Below, in pieces: positions 53,397 through 61,105 of a stretch of DNA of 64,000 nt. How positions within the stretch are numbered: position 1 is the stretch's first letter; every line of letters starts with the position of its first letter. The position numbers and the translations under genes were made by a program. Below the pieces are notes generated by a model that saw only the letters and a program-made list of their open reading frames with translations, did no database searches and was not told the origin of the DNA. This DNA is from an uncultured Selenomonadaceae bacterium (GTDB lineage Bacteria > Bacillota > Negativicutes > Selenomonadales > Selenomonadaceae): contig CAJOHN010000002.1 of assembly GCA_905234235.1 (NCBI GenBank), forward strand, positions 1 to 64,000, read 5' to 3'.

Positions 53397-54427
53397 ACTA
53401 ACCCGTTGGCAATCATGTACTCGGCGATTTGCAATGCGTTGAGAGCCGCGCCCTTCCTAATCTGGTCGCCGCAAACCCACAAGTTCAAGCCGTGTTCAAT
53501 CGAAAAATCTTTACGGATACGCCCGACCTCGACATCATCTTTACCGGAAGTTTCAAGCGGCTGAGGATAAATCATTTCGGCGGGATTGTCGCGAACGATA
53601 ACGCCGGGAAATCTTTCAAGCGCATTGCGAGCCGCCTCAACTGAAACTTCGCCCTCGAACTCAATATTAACAGATTCGGCGTGGCTGCGATAAACCGGAA
53701 CGCGAACAGTTGTCGCCGTGATTTTCAACGCGTCGTCCTCCATAATTTTTTTAGTCTCGTCGACCATTTTCATTTCCTCTTTGGTGTAAAGATTCTCCAT
53801 GAAAATATCGATTTGCGGCAGAAGATTCGACGCGATTTGATAATGCTTGTTGAGCTTGGCGACGGGCAAAATTTTAGCTTGAACTTCCTCGCCGCGTGCC
53901 AACGCTTCCAACTGAGATTTTAATTCGTCCATGCCCTCACGCCCCGCGCCCGATACCGCTTGATAAGTCGATACGACGATTCTTTTTATCCGCGACAAAT
54001 TGTAAAGCGGCTTGAGTGCCATAACCATGATTATTGTTGAGCAGTTCGGGTTGGCGATGATTCCTTTGTGCCGAGCGATTGCCTGCGGATTGACTTCGGG
54101 CACGACCAACGGCACGTCCTTATCCATTCTGAAGTTCGACGAATTATCAATGACGACTGCGCCCGCCTTGACTGCCGCCGGAGCAAATAATTTACTCGCC
54201 GCGCCGCCCGCGAATAATGCAAACTTCACGCCGTCAAAAGATTTCTCCGTTGTCTCTTCGACGGTGTACTCTTTGCCCATAAAATTTATTTTCTTGCCCG
54301 CCGAACGCGACGACGCTAACATTTTAAGCTCGCCGAATGGGAAATTGCGCTCCTCAATAAGTTTCAAAAATTCTTGACCGACCGCGCCCGTTGCGCCGAC
54401 GATCGCCGTGTTAAATTTCTTCATCAA
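53393..54427 (-). CDS. asd: Aspartate-semialdehyde dehydrogenase
   Basis: The 344-aa protein starts NTAIVGATGAVGQEFLKLIE, has the active-site Cys in NPNCSTIIMV and the His region RVPVYRSHAESVNIEF. It reduces aspartyl phosphate to the semialdehyde for lysine/diaminopimelate, threonine and methionine. Length is normal. It follows the FMN-reductase gene by 18 bases and overlaps fliB. Confidence 0.95.
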   Translation of the reverse strand: MMKKFNTAIVGATGAVGQEFLKLIEERNFPFGELKMLASSRSAGKKINFMGKEYTVEETTEKSFDGVKFALFAGGAASKLFAPAAVKAGAVVIDNSSNFRMDKDVPLVVPEVNPQAIARHKGIIANPNCSTIIMVMALKPLYNLSRIKRIVVSTYQAVSGAGREGMDELKSQLEALARGEEVQAKILPVAKLNKHYQIASNLLPQIDIFMENLYTKEEMKMVDETKKIMEDDALKITATTVRVPVYRSHAESVNIEFEGEVSVEAARNALERFPGVIVRDNPAEMIYPQPLETSGKDDVEVGRIRKDFSIEHGLNLWVCGDQIRKGAALNALQIAEYMIANGLV

Positions 54428-54445
54428 ATCTCCTCCAAAAAATTT

Positions 54446-55093
54446 TTACAGTGATGCTCCGATTTTATAAGCCGCGTCGCCGAATTCCGAATTCTCTACC
54501 GCCGAACGATAGCCGCAACCCGTCGCCCAAACTTGCCCGACATCTTGCCAATTCATGTAGCGAACCAAAGTCTCGTAATGATTCTTCAACGCCTCCATCG
54601 TCCAATCCGCCGTGTTCCAAGCCGTCGCCATCATGATTGATTTTTTCCCGCTGAGTTTTGTTGTTCGCGAATAAAATCTGTCGACGATTGTTTTAAGTTG
54701 CGCGCTCATGCCGAAATAGTAAAGCGGCGTCACCAATACCAACAAATCCGCCGCCAACATTTCCGGCATTAATTTTGTTTGAATTGCGTCGTTGAAAATG
54801 CAATCGCCGTCCATGCCGCAACGGTCGCAACCTCGACAAGGATGAGTTTCCTCGTTCGCCGCGTCGAAGATAAAAATTTCATGCCCTGCAGATTTTGCGC
54901 CGTCAACAAATTTTTGAGCCAAGTAGCGCGAAGTCGATTGCGCTTCGGAATGCGGACTGCTGTTAATCACAACGATTTTCATAGACTTGCCCTCCGAAAT
55001 TTTTTTATCATCATTCGCCGCGAGCCCGCAACCGCTAAAATAAAATGCCGCCGCGCCAACGCCAACGATTTTGATAAAGTTCCGCCTGTTCAT
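54446..55093 (-). CDS. Exported NADPH-dependent FMN reductase/flavodoxin-like protein
   Basis: The 215-aa protein has a Tat-type twin-arginine start MNRRNFIKIVGVGAAAFYFS followed by GCG, a lipobox-like Cys at about residue 22. The rest is a flavodoxin-like FMN reductase: VVINSSPHSEAQSTS (phosphate loop), the CRGCDRCGMDGDC cysteine motif of iron-sulfur flavoprotein relatives, TPLYYFGMSAQLKTIVDRF. Export folded with FMN bound would fit Tat. It overlaps the CMD gene by four bases. Partners unknown. Confidence 0.82.
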   Translation of the reverse strand: MNRRNFIKIVGVGAAAFYFSGCGLAANDDKKISEGKSMKIVVINSSPHSEAQSTSRYLAQKFVDGAKSAGHEIFIFDAANEETHPCRGCDRCGMDGDCIFNDAIQTKLMPEMLAADLLVLVTPLYYFGMSAQLKTIVDRFYSRTTKLSGKKSIMMATAWNTADWTMEALKNHYETLVRYMNWQDVGQVWATGCGYRSAVENSEFGDAAYKIGASL

Positions 55094-55851
55094 GAGTAAA
55101 TTTCCTTAGCCATCGGGAAGACTGCCCAAGCTTTTGGCCAGCCCGCGTAGAATGCAAGTTGCGTGATAATCTCGACCATCTCCGCCTTAGTGACGCCGTT
55201 AGCTTTTGCATTGGCAAGATGATGTTTAAGCGCGTCGGTAAAAATTCCTGCGCCAACCAACGTCGAAACCGTTACGATACTCCTGTCGTGCAAAGATAAA
55301 ATATTATTGCGGCTCCAAATCTCGCCGAAAAGAATATCATCGTTGTAACGAGCAAACTCCGGCGCGAACTCTCCAAGATTTTTTCTGCCCGCCGTCTGAT
55401 TAATTTTTTCTCCGACGCTGTCAAAAATCTGCGCGGAATCTTCGCCGTAAACTTCCTTAGCCATCGGGAAGACTGCCCAAGCTTTTGGCCAACCCGCGTA
55501 GAACGCAAGCTGAGTGACAATTTCAACCATCTCGTCGCGAGTGACGCCGTTTTTCTTGGCGTTTTGAATGTGATACTTCAACGAACTGTCTAAAATTCCC
55601 GCGCCGACCAACGCGCAAATCGTTACAATGCTCCTGTCGTGCAAAGATAAAATGTCGTTGCGACTCCAAACTTCGCCGAACAAAATATCATCGTTGTAAC
55701 GGGCAAATTCGGGCGCGAAATCGCCAAGATTTTTCCTGCCCGCCGTCTGAACTACTTTTACCGCCTTAGGTTTTTCCATAGCCGCCGCCTCCGTAAAATT
55801 TAAACTCACCGCGAACAATGCCGCCATTCCTGCGGCTAAAAATTTTTTCAT
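55090..55851 (-). CDS. Exported protein with two carboxymuconolactone-decarboxylase-like domains
   Basis: The 253-aa protein has a signal peptide (MKKFLAAGMAALFAVSLNFT, cleavage near AAA) and two nearly identical CMD domains, each with AGRKNLGDFAPEFARYNDDI-type start, LSLHDRSIVT and EMVEIVTQLAFYAGWPKAWA. The CxxC of AhpD is absent, so a peroxidase role is unlikely; the His of SLHDR is retained. ATG 55851 follows GGAAGGTGA. Co-transcribed with the exported FMN reductase, which suggests a joint extracytoplasmic redox role. Confidence 0.8.
   Translation of the reverse strand: MKKFLAAGMAALFAVSLNFTEAAAMEKPKAVKVVQTAGRKNLGDFAPEFARYNDDILFGEVWSRNDILSLHDRSIVTICALVGAGILDSSLKYHIQNAKKNGVTRDEMVEIVTQLAFYAGWPKAWAVFPMAKEVYGEDSAQIFDSVGEKINQTAGRKNLGEFAPEFARYNDDILFGEIWSRNNILSLHDRSIVTVSTLVGAGIFTDALKHHLANAKANGVTKAEMVEIITQLAFYAGWPKAWAVFPMAKEIYS
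55098..55770. repeat. In-frame direct repeat of about 351 bp
   Basis: The two CMD domains repeat with a period of 351 bases (landmark CATCGGGAAGACTGCCCAAG at 55111 and 55462). High nucleotide identity, including silent positions, points to a recent duplication. Confidence 0.85.
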
Positions 55852-55898
55852 GTCAATCACCTTCCGCGCAGATTATAAAACGTCTCGCAAAAAAAAAC

Positions 55899-55927
55899 TA
55901 GACAGCGAAAATTTTTTATGCTATTTT
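55899..55927 (+). promoter_or_regulatory. Promoter of rplU-prp-rpmA
   Basis: TAGACA (55899-55904), 17-base spacer, TATTTT (55922-55927). The leader would be about 165 bases and include fold-back element C. Confidence 0.55.
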
Positions 55928-55957
55928 AGGCGCGCCGCTCGACGAGGCTTTGAAATT

Positions 55958-56058
55958 ATTAGGGTTCAGCGGTCAGAGGTCAGGGTTCAGCGGTCAGAGG
56001 TCAGGGGTCAGCAAATCCCTAACCCCTGACCCCTAGCCCCTAGCCCCTAGCCCCTAAT
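55958..56058. repeat. Fold-back heptamer element C in the rplU leader
   Basis: Begins ATTAGGGTTCAG and ends CCCTAAT, so the termini are inverted. The left arm has heptamers GGGTTCA, GCGGTCA, GAGGTCA, GGGGTCA; the right arm has CCCCTGA then four CCCCTAG. It can fold into a long hairpin between the promoter and the rplU ribosome site. Confidence 0.85.
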
Positions 56059-56099
56059 ATGCCACAGTCGGCGAGTTCATCCGTGTGGAGGTGTTAGGT

Positions 56100-56411
56100 T
56101 TGTACGCAATTATCAAGACCGGCGGCAAGCAATACAAAGTCGCCGAAGGTAGCGAGATTATTATCGAAAAGCTCGACGCTGAGGAAGGCTCTTCGGTTAC
56201 GTTCGAGGAAGTTTTGGCTATCGGAGAGGGCGAAGAAATTAAATTCGGGCGTCCGCTCATCGAAGGCGCGAAAGTTACTGGCTCCGTCGTCAAAAACGGC
56301 AAAGGTCCCAAGATTCGCATCTTCAAGTATAAGCACAAAACTAATTATCGTCGCCGTCAAGGTCATCGCCAACCTTTTACCAAAGTCAAGATTGAAAAAA
56401 TCGAATCATGA
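56100..56411 (+). CDS. rplU: Ribosomal protein L21
   Basis: The 103-aa protein begins [20 protein letters not shown] and ends [20 protein letters not shown], typical of L21. TTG 56100 is seven bases after GGAGG. The rplU-prp-rpmA order is the Firmicute arrangement. Overlaps prp by four bases. Confidence 0.97.
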   Translation: MYAIIKTGGKQYKVAEGSEIIIEKLDAEEGSSVTFEEVLAIGEGEEIKFGRPLIEGAKVTGSVVKNGKGPKIRIFKYKHKTNYRRRQGHRQPFTKVKIEKIES

Positions 56412-56746
56412 TTCGTGCGGAAATTTATAAGCAGGACGACGGCAAAATTATCGGCTTTTCAATCGACGGGCACGCCAATACTGCCAGTCGCGGCTTCGAT
56501 ATTTACTGCGCGGCGGCGTCGATGATGTCGCAGTCAACGTTCTTGTGCATAGAAAATCATCTTAAACGCGATTTTGATTGGGACGCGGCGCACGGACGGT
56601 TGATGTTGAAACTTAAAGACGCGCCCGACGATTTAACCGAAGTCGCTTTCCAAACTATGCTTATCGGTATGCGGGAACTTGAAAAAATCGCTCCGCGAAT
56701 CGTCAAGGTCACAGAGAAAATTTTTCCCGGAGGTGAAACTAAATGA
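56408..56746 (+). CDS. prp: L27 N-terminal-processing protease Prp
   Basis: The 112-aa cysteine protease has the catalytic His and Cys in [18 protein letters not shown] (H22 and C34). It removes the N-terminal extension of L27, which is encoded by the next gene and carries the cleavage sequence. Overlaps rplU and rpmA by four bases each. Confidence 0.93.
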   Translation: MIRAEIYKQDDGKIIGFSIDGHANTASRGFDIYCAAASMMSQSTFLCIENHLKRDFDWDAAHGRLMLKLKDAPDDLTEVAFQTMLIGMRELEKIAPRIVKVTEKIFPGGETK

Positions 56747-57030
56747 CTTTCACTTTTGATTTACAACGTTTTGCACATAAAAAAGGCGTCAGCTCCACGC
56801 GCAACGGTCGCGACAGCGAATCTAAACGTTTAGGCGTCAAGGAGCAGGCGGGTACAATCGTCACGGCGGGCAGTATCCTCGTTCGCCAACGCGGTACGCA
56901 TTTCCATCCCGGCACAAACGTCGGACGCGGCAAGGACGATACTTTGTTCGCAAAAATCGCGGGCAAAGTTGCCTTCGAGCGTAAAGGACGTTACAACAGG
57001 AAAATCAGCGTCTACGCCGTCGAAGCTTAA
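56743..57030 (+). CDS. rpmA: Ribosomal protein L27 with Prp-cleaved leader
   Basis: The 95-aa protein begins [26 protein letters not shown] is the Firmicute Prp recognition motif, with cleavage expected after F-A to expose AHKKG. The remainder ([34 protein letters not shown]) is standard L27. Expression of the unprocessed form is deleterious in other Firmicutes, which explains the tight linkage with prp. Confidence 0.96.
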   Translation: MTFTFDLQRFAHKKGVSSTRNGRDSESKRLGVKEQAGTIVTAGSILVRQRGTHFHPGTNVGRGKDDTLFAKIAGKVAFERKGRYNRKISVYAVEA

Positions 57031-57038
57031 AATTTTTG

Positions 57039-57067
57039 TTGACAATCAATTAGCGGCGTGCTAATAT
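57039..57067 (+). promoter_or_regulatory. Promoter of tRNA-Leu
   Basis: TTGACA (57039-57044), 17-base spacer, TAATAT (57062-57067), about ten bases before the tRNA. Confidence 0.75.
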
Positions 57068-57076
57068 ACGCCCTGC

Positions 57077-57163
57077 GCCGAAGTGGCGGAATTGGCAGAC
57101 GCAGCAGACTCAAAATCTGCCGTAGGCAACTACGTGCCGGTTCGAGTCCGGCCTTCGGCACCA
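57077..57163 (+). tRNA. tRNA-Leu (anticodon CAA)
   Basis: The 87-base gene folds as a class II tRNA: acceptor GCCGAAG/CTTCGGC, anticodon stem GCAGA/TCTGC with loop CTCAAAA (anticodon CAA), a long variable arm (CCGTAGGCAACTACG region) and T-arm with GTTCGAGTC. The 3' CCA is encoded. It decodes UUG, which is also a frequent start codon here. Confidence 0.96.
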
Positions 57164-57183
57164 AATGCGAACTTAATATCCAA

Positions 57184-57215
57184 AATAAAAAATCCCCTCG
57201 TCAATCGGGGGGATT
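57184..57215. terminator. Terminator shared by tRNA-Leu and the glmM operon
   Basis: Stem AAATCCCC/GGGGGATTT around TCGTCAATC. On the minus strand it is followed by six T residues and overlaps the DUF192 stop codon. Confidence 0.7.
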
Positions 57216-57545
57216 TTGCTTTGTAAATTTTTGTCCGACGCGCAGATTTAATCGTTCAGCCTCTCCGCTCGGCAATTCAAGTGCGCCCCATGCCCCGAAA
57301 CAAATACTCATCCCAAGCCACGCGGGCAGGTTGCGCACTATTTTTTTTATGCAAAAATTCTCGTCCAGATAAATCACGTCAATAGCAAACCGCATGAATA
57401 GCATATGCACGCTGTTACACGGCGCAAGCAGTAAGCCGCAACCTTCAGATAAATTTTTTCGGAACATCAGCCCGCGCAGACGCTTAGAAAAATTATCCGC
57501 AAGTTCAATCTCAAGCGTCGCGCCGTTGATAAAAAATTTCGCCAC
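57201..57545 (-). CDS. DUF192 protein
   Basis: The 114-aa protein has the DUF192 pattern: ELADNFSKRLRGLMFRKNLS, GLLLAPCNSVHMLFMRFAID, VIYLDENFCIKKIV and a final GEAERLNLRVGQ. GTG 57545 is eight bases after AAGG. Family members are small, often extracytoplasmic, barrel-like proteins of unknown function; here no signal peptide is seen. Last gene of the glmM operon. Confidence 0.85.
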   Translation of the reverse strand: MAKFFINGATLEIELADNFSKRLRGLMFRKNLSEGCGLLLAPCNSVHMLFMRFAIDVIYLDENFCIKKIVRNLPAWLGMSICFGAWGALELPSGEAERLNLRVGQKFTKQNPPD

Positions 57546-57550
57546 ACGAA

Positions 57551-57904
57551 TCACCTTGAAATTTTCGCCAATGCCAACAGCGCAAGTCCTATCGCCAGCA
57601 AAATAAACAACACCGGAATCGCGACAAAAAACATTAGCGCGGCGAACGCAATGCCGATTAAAATCATCGCAACTTTCGCGAGACGGTTGCCGCGTAACAA
57701 GGCAAGCAGAAACGAATCAACAATCCGTGCGAAAATATTTGAACTTGCATAAGTCCTGCGCGGGGTATCGTAACTGCGCTGGCTGTAAAAATTTTCCGAA
57801 CGACCGTCCTCCGTTCCCGCCTCTATCGTCACGCCCTTAAAAAATTTCCTCTCCGTGCGCGTCATCTCTCGGACGTTGCCCTCATCATCTTGCACCTGAA
57901 TCAC
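57551..57904 (-). CDS. Small membrane protein, 117 aa
   Basis: The N-terminal 65 residues are hydrophilic and Arg/Glu-rich (NVREMTRTERKFFKGVTIEA). Residues about 75-112 are hydrophobic, giving one or two transmembrane helices (VAMILIGIAFAALMFFVAIP, LFILLAIGLALLAL). No family recognised. Overlaps the SDR gene by four bases. Confidence 0.65.
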   Translation of the reverse strand: MIQVQDDEGNVREMTRTERKFFKGVTIEAGTEDGRSENFYSQRSYDTPRRTYASSNIFARIVDSFLLALLRGNRLAKVAMILIGIAFAALMFFVAIPVLFILLAIGLALLALAKISR

Positions 57905-58812
57905 ACTCCCAAAAATTTTTTTATGCCTTCTTCCAGCGGAATTTTCGGACTCCAGCCCGGCAAAAGTTTATACGACTTCCACGGCACCATTATTTCTCGC
58001 GTCCGGTAAGGTCGCCCGCCCCATTCTATCGCAAGTTTTTTACCCGCGACTTTCTCGAAAATTTTCACGACTTCGCGCAGAGATACAGGATTCGTCGACG
58101 AGACGCCATAAATTCCGCAGTTATCGTACTCGCTCGCCGCCAACATTTTTCCCGCTAATAAGAATGCCTCAATCACATCGTCGATATAAACAATATCAAT
58201 CAGCTGTTCGCCGGGCGACATTTTTAAAGTCTCGCCGCTCTCGGAAATTTTCTTCAGCAAGCCCAAAATCTTGCCGCGTTTATCGTCCGCGCCGTAGGTA
58301 TCGAACAAATGAAGTTCAATACATTTCAAATCGCGAACTTCGACGTAGTATTTGACTATGCCGCCCCGCATACCAAAAGCTTCTTTTGTTGCCGCGTAAA
58401 GATTTACGGGATTATATTCGGCGTCGTTAAAGTGTTGAAAGAATCCGCCAACGTTCACGAGGTTATAAACATTATTTGTTACAATCGCATCAACGAGTTC
58501 CGTGCCGAAAGTTATATTGCTGCGAATCAAATTTGGAATGTCATCAAACTTATGCGCGTTCAAGTAATTTGTCGCTAGATGATAAACCACATCGGGGCGG
58601 CGGTCTTTTGCGCATAAATCAGTTACGATGTCCAAAATGGTATTGTCTTTGTCGTAAGCATAAAACTTTACATTGCGACGAAGATTTTCACTGAGCTCGT
58701 CGATTTTGGAAGTCGGGCGAATGATAGCAAAAACTTCGTGCCCGTCGTTGACAAGTCGTTCAGCTAAGTGGTGTCCAATGAAGCCTGTTACTCCCGTTAA
58801 TAAAATTTTCAC
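57901..58812 (-). CDS. NAD-dependent sugar epimerase/dehydratase (extended SDR)
   Basis: The 303-aa protein begins MKILLTGVTGFIGHHLAERL (GxxGxxG) and has the catalytic YAATK motif (Tyr-x3-Lys, about residue 140) and a C-terminal sugar-binding half with SPGEQLIDIVYIDDVIEAFL. It resembles CDP-abequose/paratose synthase or other NDP-sugar 4-reductases. Next to a 3,5-epimerase-like gene it probably makes a deoxysugar for surface glycans. Exact substrate not determinable. Confidence 0.82.
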   Translation of the reverse strand: MKILLTGVTGFIGHHLAERLVNDGHEVFAIIRPTSKIDELSENLRRNVKFYAYDKDNTILDIVTDLCAKDRRPDVVYHLATNYLNAHKFDDIPNLIRSNITFGTELVDAIVTNNVYNLVNVGGFFQHFNDAEYNPVNLYAATKEAFGMRGGIVKYYVEVRDLKCIELHLFDTYGADDKRGKILGLLKKISESGETLKMSPGEQLIDIVYIDDVIEAFLLAGKMLAASEYDNCGIYGVSSTNPVSLREVVKIFEKVAGKKLAIEWGGRPYRTREIMVPWKSYKLLPGWSPKIPLEEGIKKFLGV

Positions 58813-58824
58813 TTCAAAACCTCC

Positions 58825-59382
58825 TCAAAATGGCGAATCAAATTCAGCAAGCGACGGATGTTTTTTATCACGTTCGGAGAGAATCGGCGTATCGCATTGC
58901 CAATCGATACCGCACGAACTCCAGAGAACCCCTTTATCATGTTCGGGCGAATAAACGCTCGTGACTTTGTAAACCATAGTCGCCCTCTCACTCAATGTCA
59001 GGAAACCGTGCGCAAGCCCCTTTGGAATGTAAAGCATGTTATTTTTTTCAGCTGTCAATTCAAAAACACAATGCTTGCCAAAAGTCGCGGAGTTTTTCCG
59101 TAAATCGACGACGACATCTTTAACCGCACCCGCTGTACAGCTGACAAGCTTTACATGGTCGGCGGGCGGCGTCTGGAAGTGCATACCGCGCAAAACATTT
59201 TTTATCGATTCAGAATGATACTCTTCCTTAAAGTCCGTCTCAAGCCCAAGTTCGACAAATGCGTCGATATGAAAAGTTTTTACGAATGAGCCGCGACTGT
59301 CCTTGCGAACAATCGGCAAAAGTTCAAAGCAACCTTCAAACGGCGTCGCAATTTTTTCAAAGAGCCCGTGTGAATCTTTCAT
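58825..59382 (-). CDS. dTDP-4-dehydrorhamnose 3,5-epimerase-like cupin
   Basis: The 185-aa protein follows RmlC: DSRGSFVKTFHIDAF, EEYHSESIKNVLRGMHFQTP (conserved His), VKDVVVDLRKNSATFGKH, YIPKGLAHGFLTLSERATM. Such enzymes epimerise 4-keto sugars at C3 and C5 (or one position). Companion rmlA, rmlB and rmlD are not present, so the product may be a different deoxysugar. Located between a glycosyltransferase and an SDR gene. Confidence 0.85.
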   Translation of the reverse strand: MKDSHGLFEKIATPFEGCFELLPIVRKDSRGSFVKTFHIDAFVELGLETDFKEEYHSESIKNVLRGMHFQTPPADHVKLVSCTAGAVKDVVVDLRKNSATFGKHCVFELTAEKNNMLYIPKGLAHGFLTLSERATMVYKVTSVYSPEHDKGVLWSSCGIDWQCDTPILSERDKKHPSLAEFDSPF

Positions 59383-59402
59383 GTCAAAACCTCCAACAAA
59401 TT

Positions 59403-60377
59403 TTAACGTATTTTTTTAATCGCGTCCTGCGCGGAATATTCAATGGTAGGCAACTCAATTTTGCAACCGTTCCGTAACGATTCAACCAACGCGAAAAAAG
59501 TTTTCTCCAACGCCTCGACTTCTTTGCTTGTGAAATTTTTATCGTAAAAATCTTTGAGCCTGTTCGTGCACGAAGGAATTATTCGCATTACCGCCATCCG
59601 AAATTCGCGCTCGTCCCTTATGAAAATTTTTTGCTCCCAAGCAGATTTTAAAAGTTTCACCCAAGAGATAGGCGTTACCGCGTAGGTGTTGCTCCAATAT
59701 GTCGCCTGCTTTGCGTGCTTACGAAAGCCGCTCAAACATTCTTTCAACACTACAAGATTTCCTTTGCTCAAAAGCTGGAGCCACGTCGATACATCAACCA
59801 AACTGAAAAAACCTGTCTCGTCCGCGTGCCAACATAGATCTCCGCCGCGTAAAAATTTCTTACGAATCAAAACCGTCGTCGGCTCGCCAATATAATTGTC
59901 CAACATGAAAAGCAATCGCCCTGCCTTGTCGCCGGAGAGCTTGGCATTTTTCTTGAACATAATTTTATTGCTACCGGTAACTTTTCCGTCCGCGTCAATA
60001 AAATTTTTGGCGGAAGTCACAAGCGACACGTCAGGATTATTCAGATAAACGGCAAGCATTTTCTCTAACTTAGTCGGATAAAAAATGTCGTCGTCCATCA
60101 GCCAGTTGACGTACTCGGCGGCGGGATTGTTATAGCTTCGTGCAAAATTCCAGTTATCGTGCGCGTCGAAATTCTTATGCCGAAAATATTTTATCCGCGT
60201 GTCGCAATAATCCCAAATCAATCGCTCGGTGTCGTCCTCAGTGGAATTGTCGCTCACAACGACTTCAATGTTGCGGTAAGTCTGATTCAACGCGCTCTCC
60301 AACGCCTCGCGAAAATATTTCGGGCGATTAAACGTCGGAATAATCACGCTCACAAGCGGTGATGAATGTTCGTTCAA
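59403..60377 (-). CDS. Family 2 glycosyltransferase
   Basis: The 324-aa protein has the GT2 start PLVSVIIPTFNRPKYFREAL, VVVSDNSTEDDTERLI and the DxD-like NWLMDDDIFYP. No transmembrane segment is seen, so it is probably a soluble or peripheral inverting transferase adding a sugar to a surface glycan. It overlaps cbiK by four bases. Confidence 0.88.
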   Translation of the reverse strand: MNEHSSPLVSVIIPTFNRPKYFREALESALNQTYRNIEVVVSDNSTEDDTERLIWDYCDTRIKYFRHKNFDAHDNWNFARSYNNPAAEYVNWLMDDDIFYPTKLEKMLAVYLNNPDVSLVTSAKNFIDADGKVTGSNKIMFKKNAKLSGDKAGRLLFMLDNYIGEPTTVLIRKKFLRGGDLCWHADETGFFSLVDVSTWLQLLSKGNLVVLKECLSGFRKHAKQATYWSNTYAVTPISWVKLLKSAWEQKIFIRDEREFRMAVMRIIPSCTNRLKDFYDKNFTSKEVEALEKTFFALVESLRNGCKIELPTIEYSAQDAIKKIR

Positions 60378-61105
60378 ATTGTTTCCTCCAATTTTTCTAT
60401 GTACAGCTCGCGAAACTTTTTGAAACTTCCCAAGCCGTCACGAATCACGCGAACTCGATAACCTTGCGCCGTCAATCGATTAAACCAACCGCCCGCAATG
60501 TCCGCCGTAACGTGCACGCCGCCATTAAACAGCAACGGAGCCAATAAAATTTTATCTGCGCGGGATTTTTTAAGGCGTTCAATAACATCTGAGAAATTGG
60601 GCGTATCGCTCGCCTCGATAACTCCAACGTGAATTTTATCGCCCGTCAACTTTTGTAGATTTTCGTAAACGGGATTGTGTCTGTGTGGCGAACCGTGCCC
60701 GATTAAAATTAAATCCTCGTCAGCAGATTTTTGGAAGCAATTAAGTATCGTCGCTAAAATTTTTTTATCAATCGGCTCACTCAAAAGCGGCGCGATTATC
60801 TTAACGTCCTCAGCCGCGCAGATTTTTATTTTGTTATCGAACTCTTCGCCCGCCGTTAAGTGCGTCGGCAATAAAATTATTCTCCCGAAGCCCACGTTGC
60901 GAAGTTTTGAAATTTCTTCGGTCGGTGTCGAGATTGAAATCCCTCGCGCCGCTAATTTTTTTATCATGAAGTTTGACGTGAACGCTTGCCGCAACTCATA
61001 CGCAGGAAATTTTTCTTGAATCTCCGCCGCTAACTTGTCGAAAATTTTTTCTCGGATTGAATCGTCCGCCGAACCGAAACTCGCTAAAATTATCGCGCTA
61101 CGCAT
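60374..61105 (-). CDS. cbiK: Anaerobic sirohydrochlorin cobaltochelatase CbiK-like
   Basis: The 243-aa protein begins SAIILASFGSADDSIREKIF and contains LLPTHLTAGEEFDNK, LIGHGSPHRHNPVYENL and GGVHVTADIAG, with the metal-binding His residues of CbiK. The enzyme inserts cobalt into sirohydrochlorin in anaerobic B12 synthesis, or iron/nickel in related roles. No other cobalamin genes are nearby; it is embedded in a glycan operon. The start lies inside the end of glmM. Confidence 0.85.
   Translation of the reverse strand: MRSAIILASFGSADDSIREKIFDKLAAEIQEKFPAYELRQAFTSNFMIKKLAARGISISTPTEEISKLRNVGFGRIILLPTHLTAGEEFDNKIKICAAEDVKIIAPLLSEPIDKKILATILNCFQKSADEDLILIGHGSPHRHNPVYENLQKLTGDKIHVGVIEASDTPNFSDVIERLKKSRADKILLAPLLFNGGVHVTADIAGGWFNRLTAQGYRVRVIRDGLGSFKKFRELYIEKLEETI

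Noticed and set aside
55958..56058. Heptamer tract considered as CRISPR or telomere-like repeat
   Set aside because: No spacers; repeats of seven bases in inverted arms fit a fold-back element.
55860..56100. L21 leader or other riboswitch upstream of rplU
   Set aside because: The space is taken up by the fold-back element; no known motif was recognised.
57058..57372. A 104-codon plus-strand frame over the tRNA-Leu
   Set aside because: It runs through the tRNA and the terminator and antisense to DUF192, with no ribosome site.
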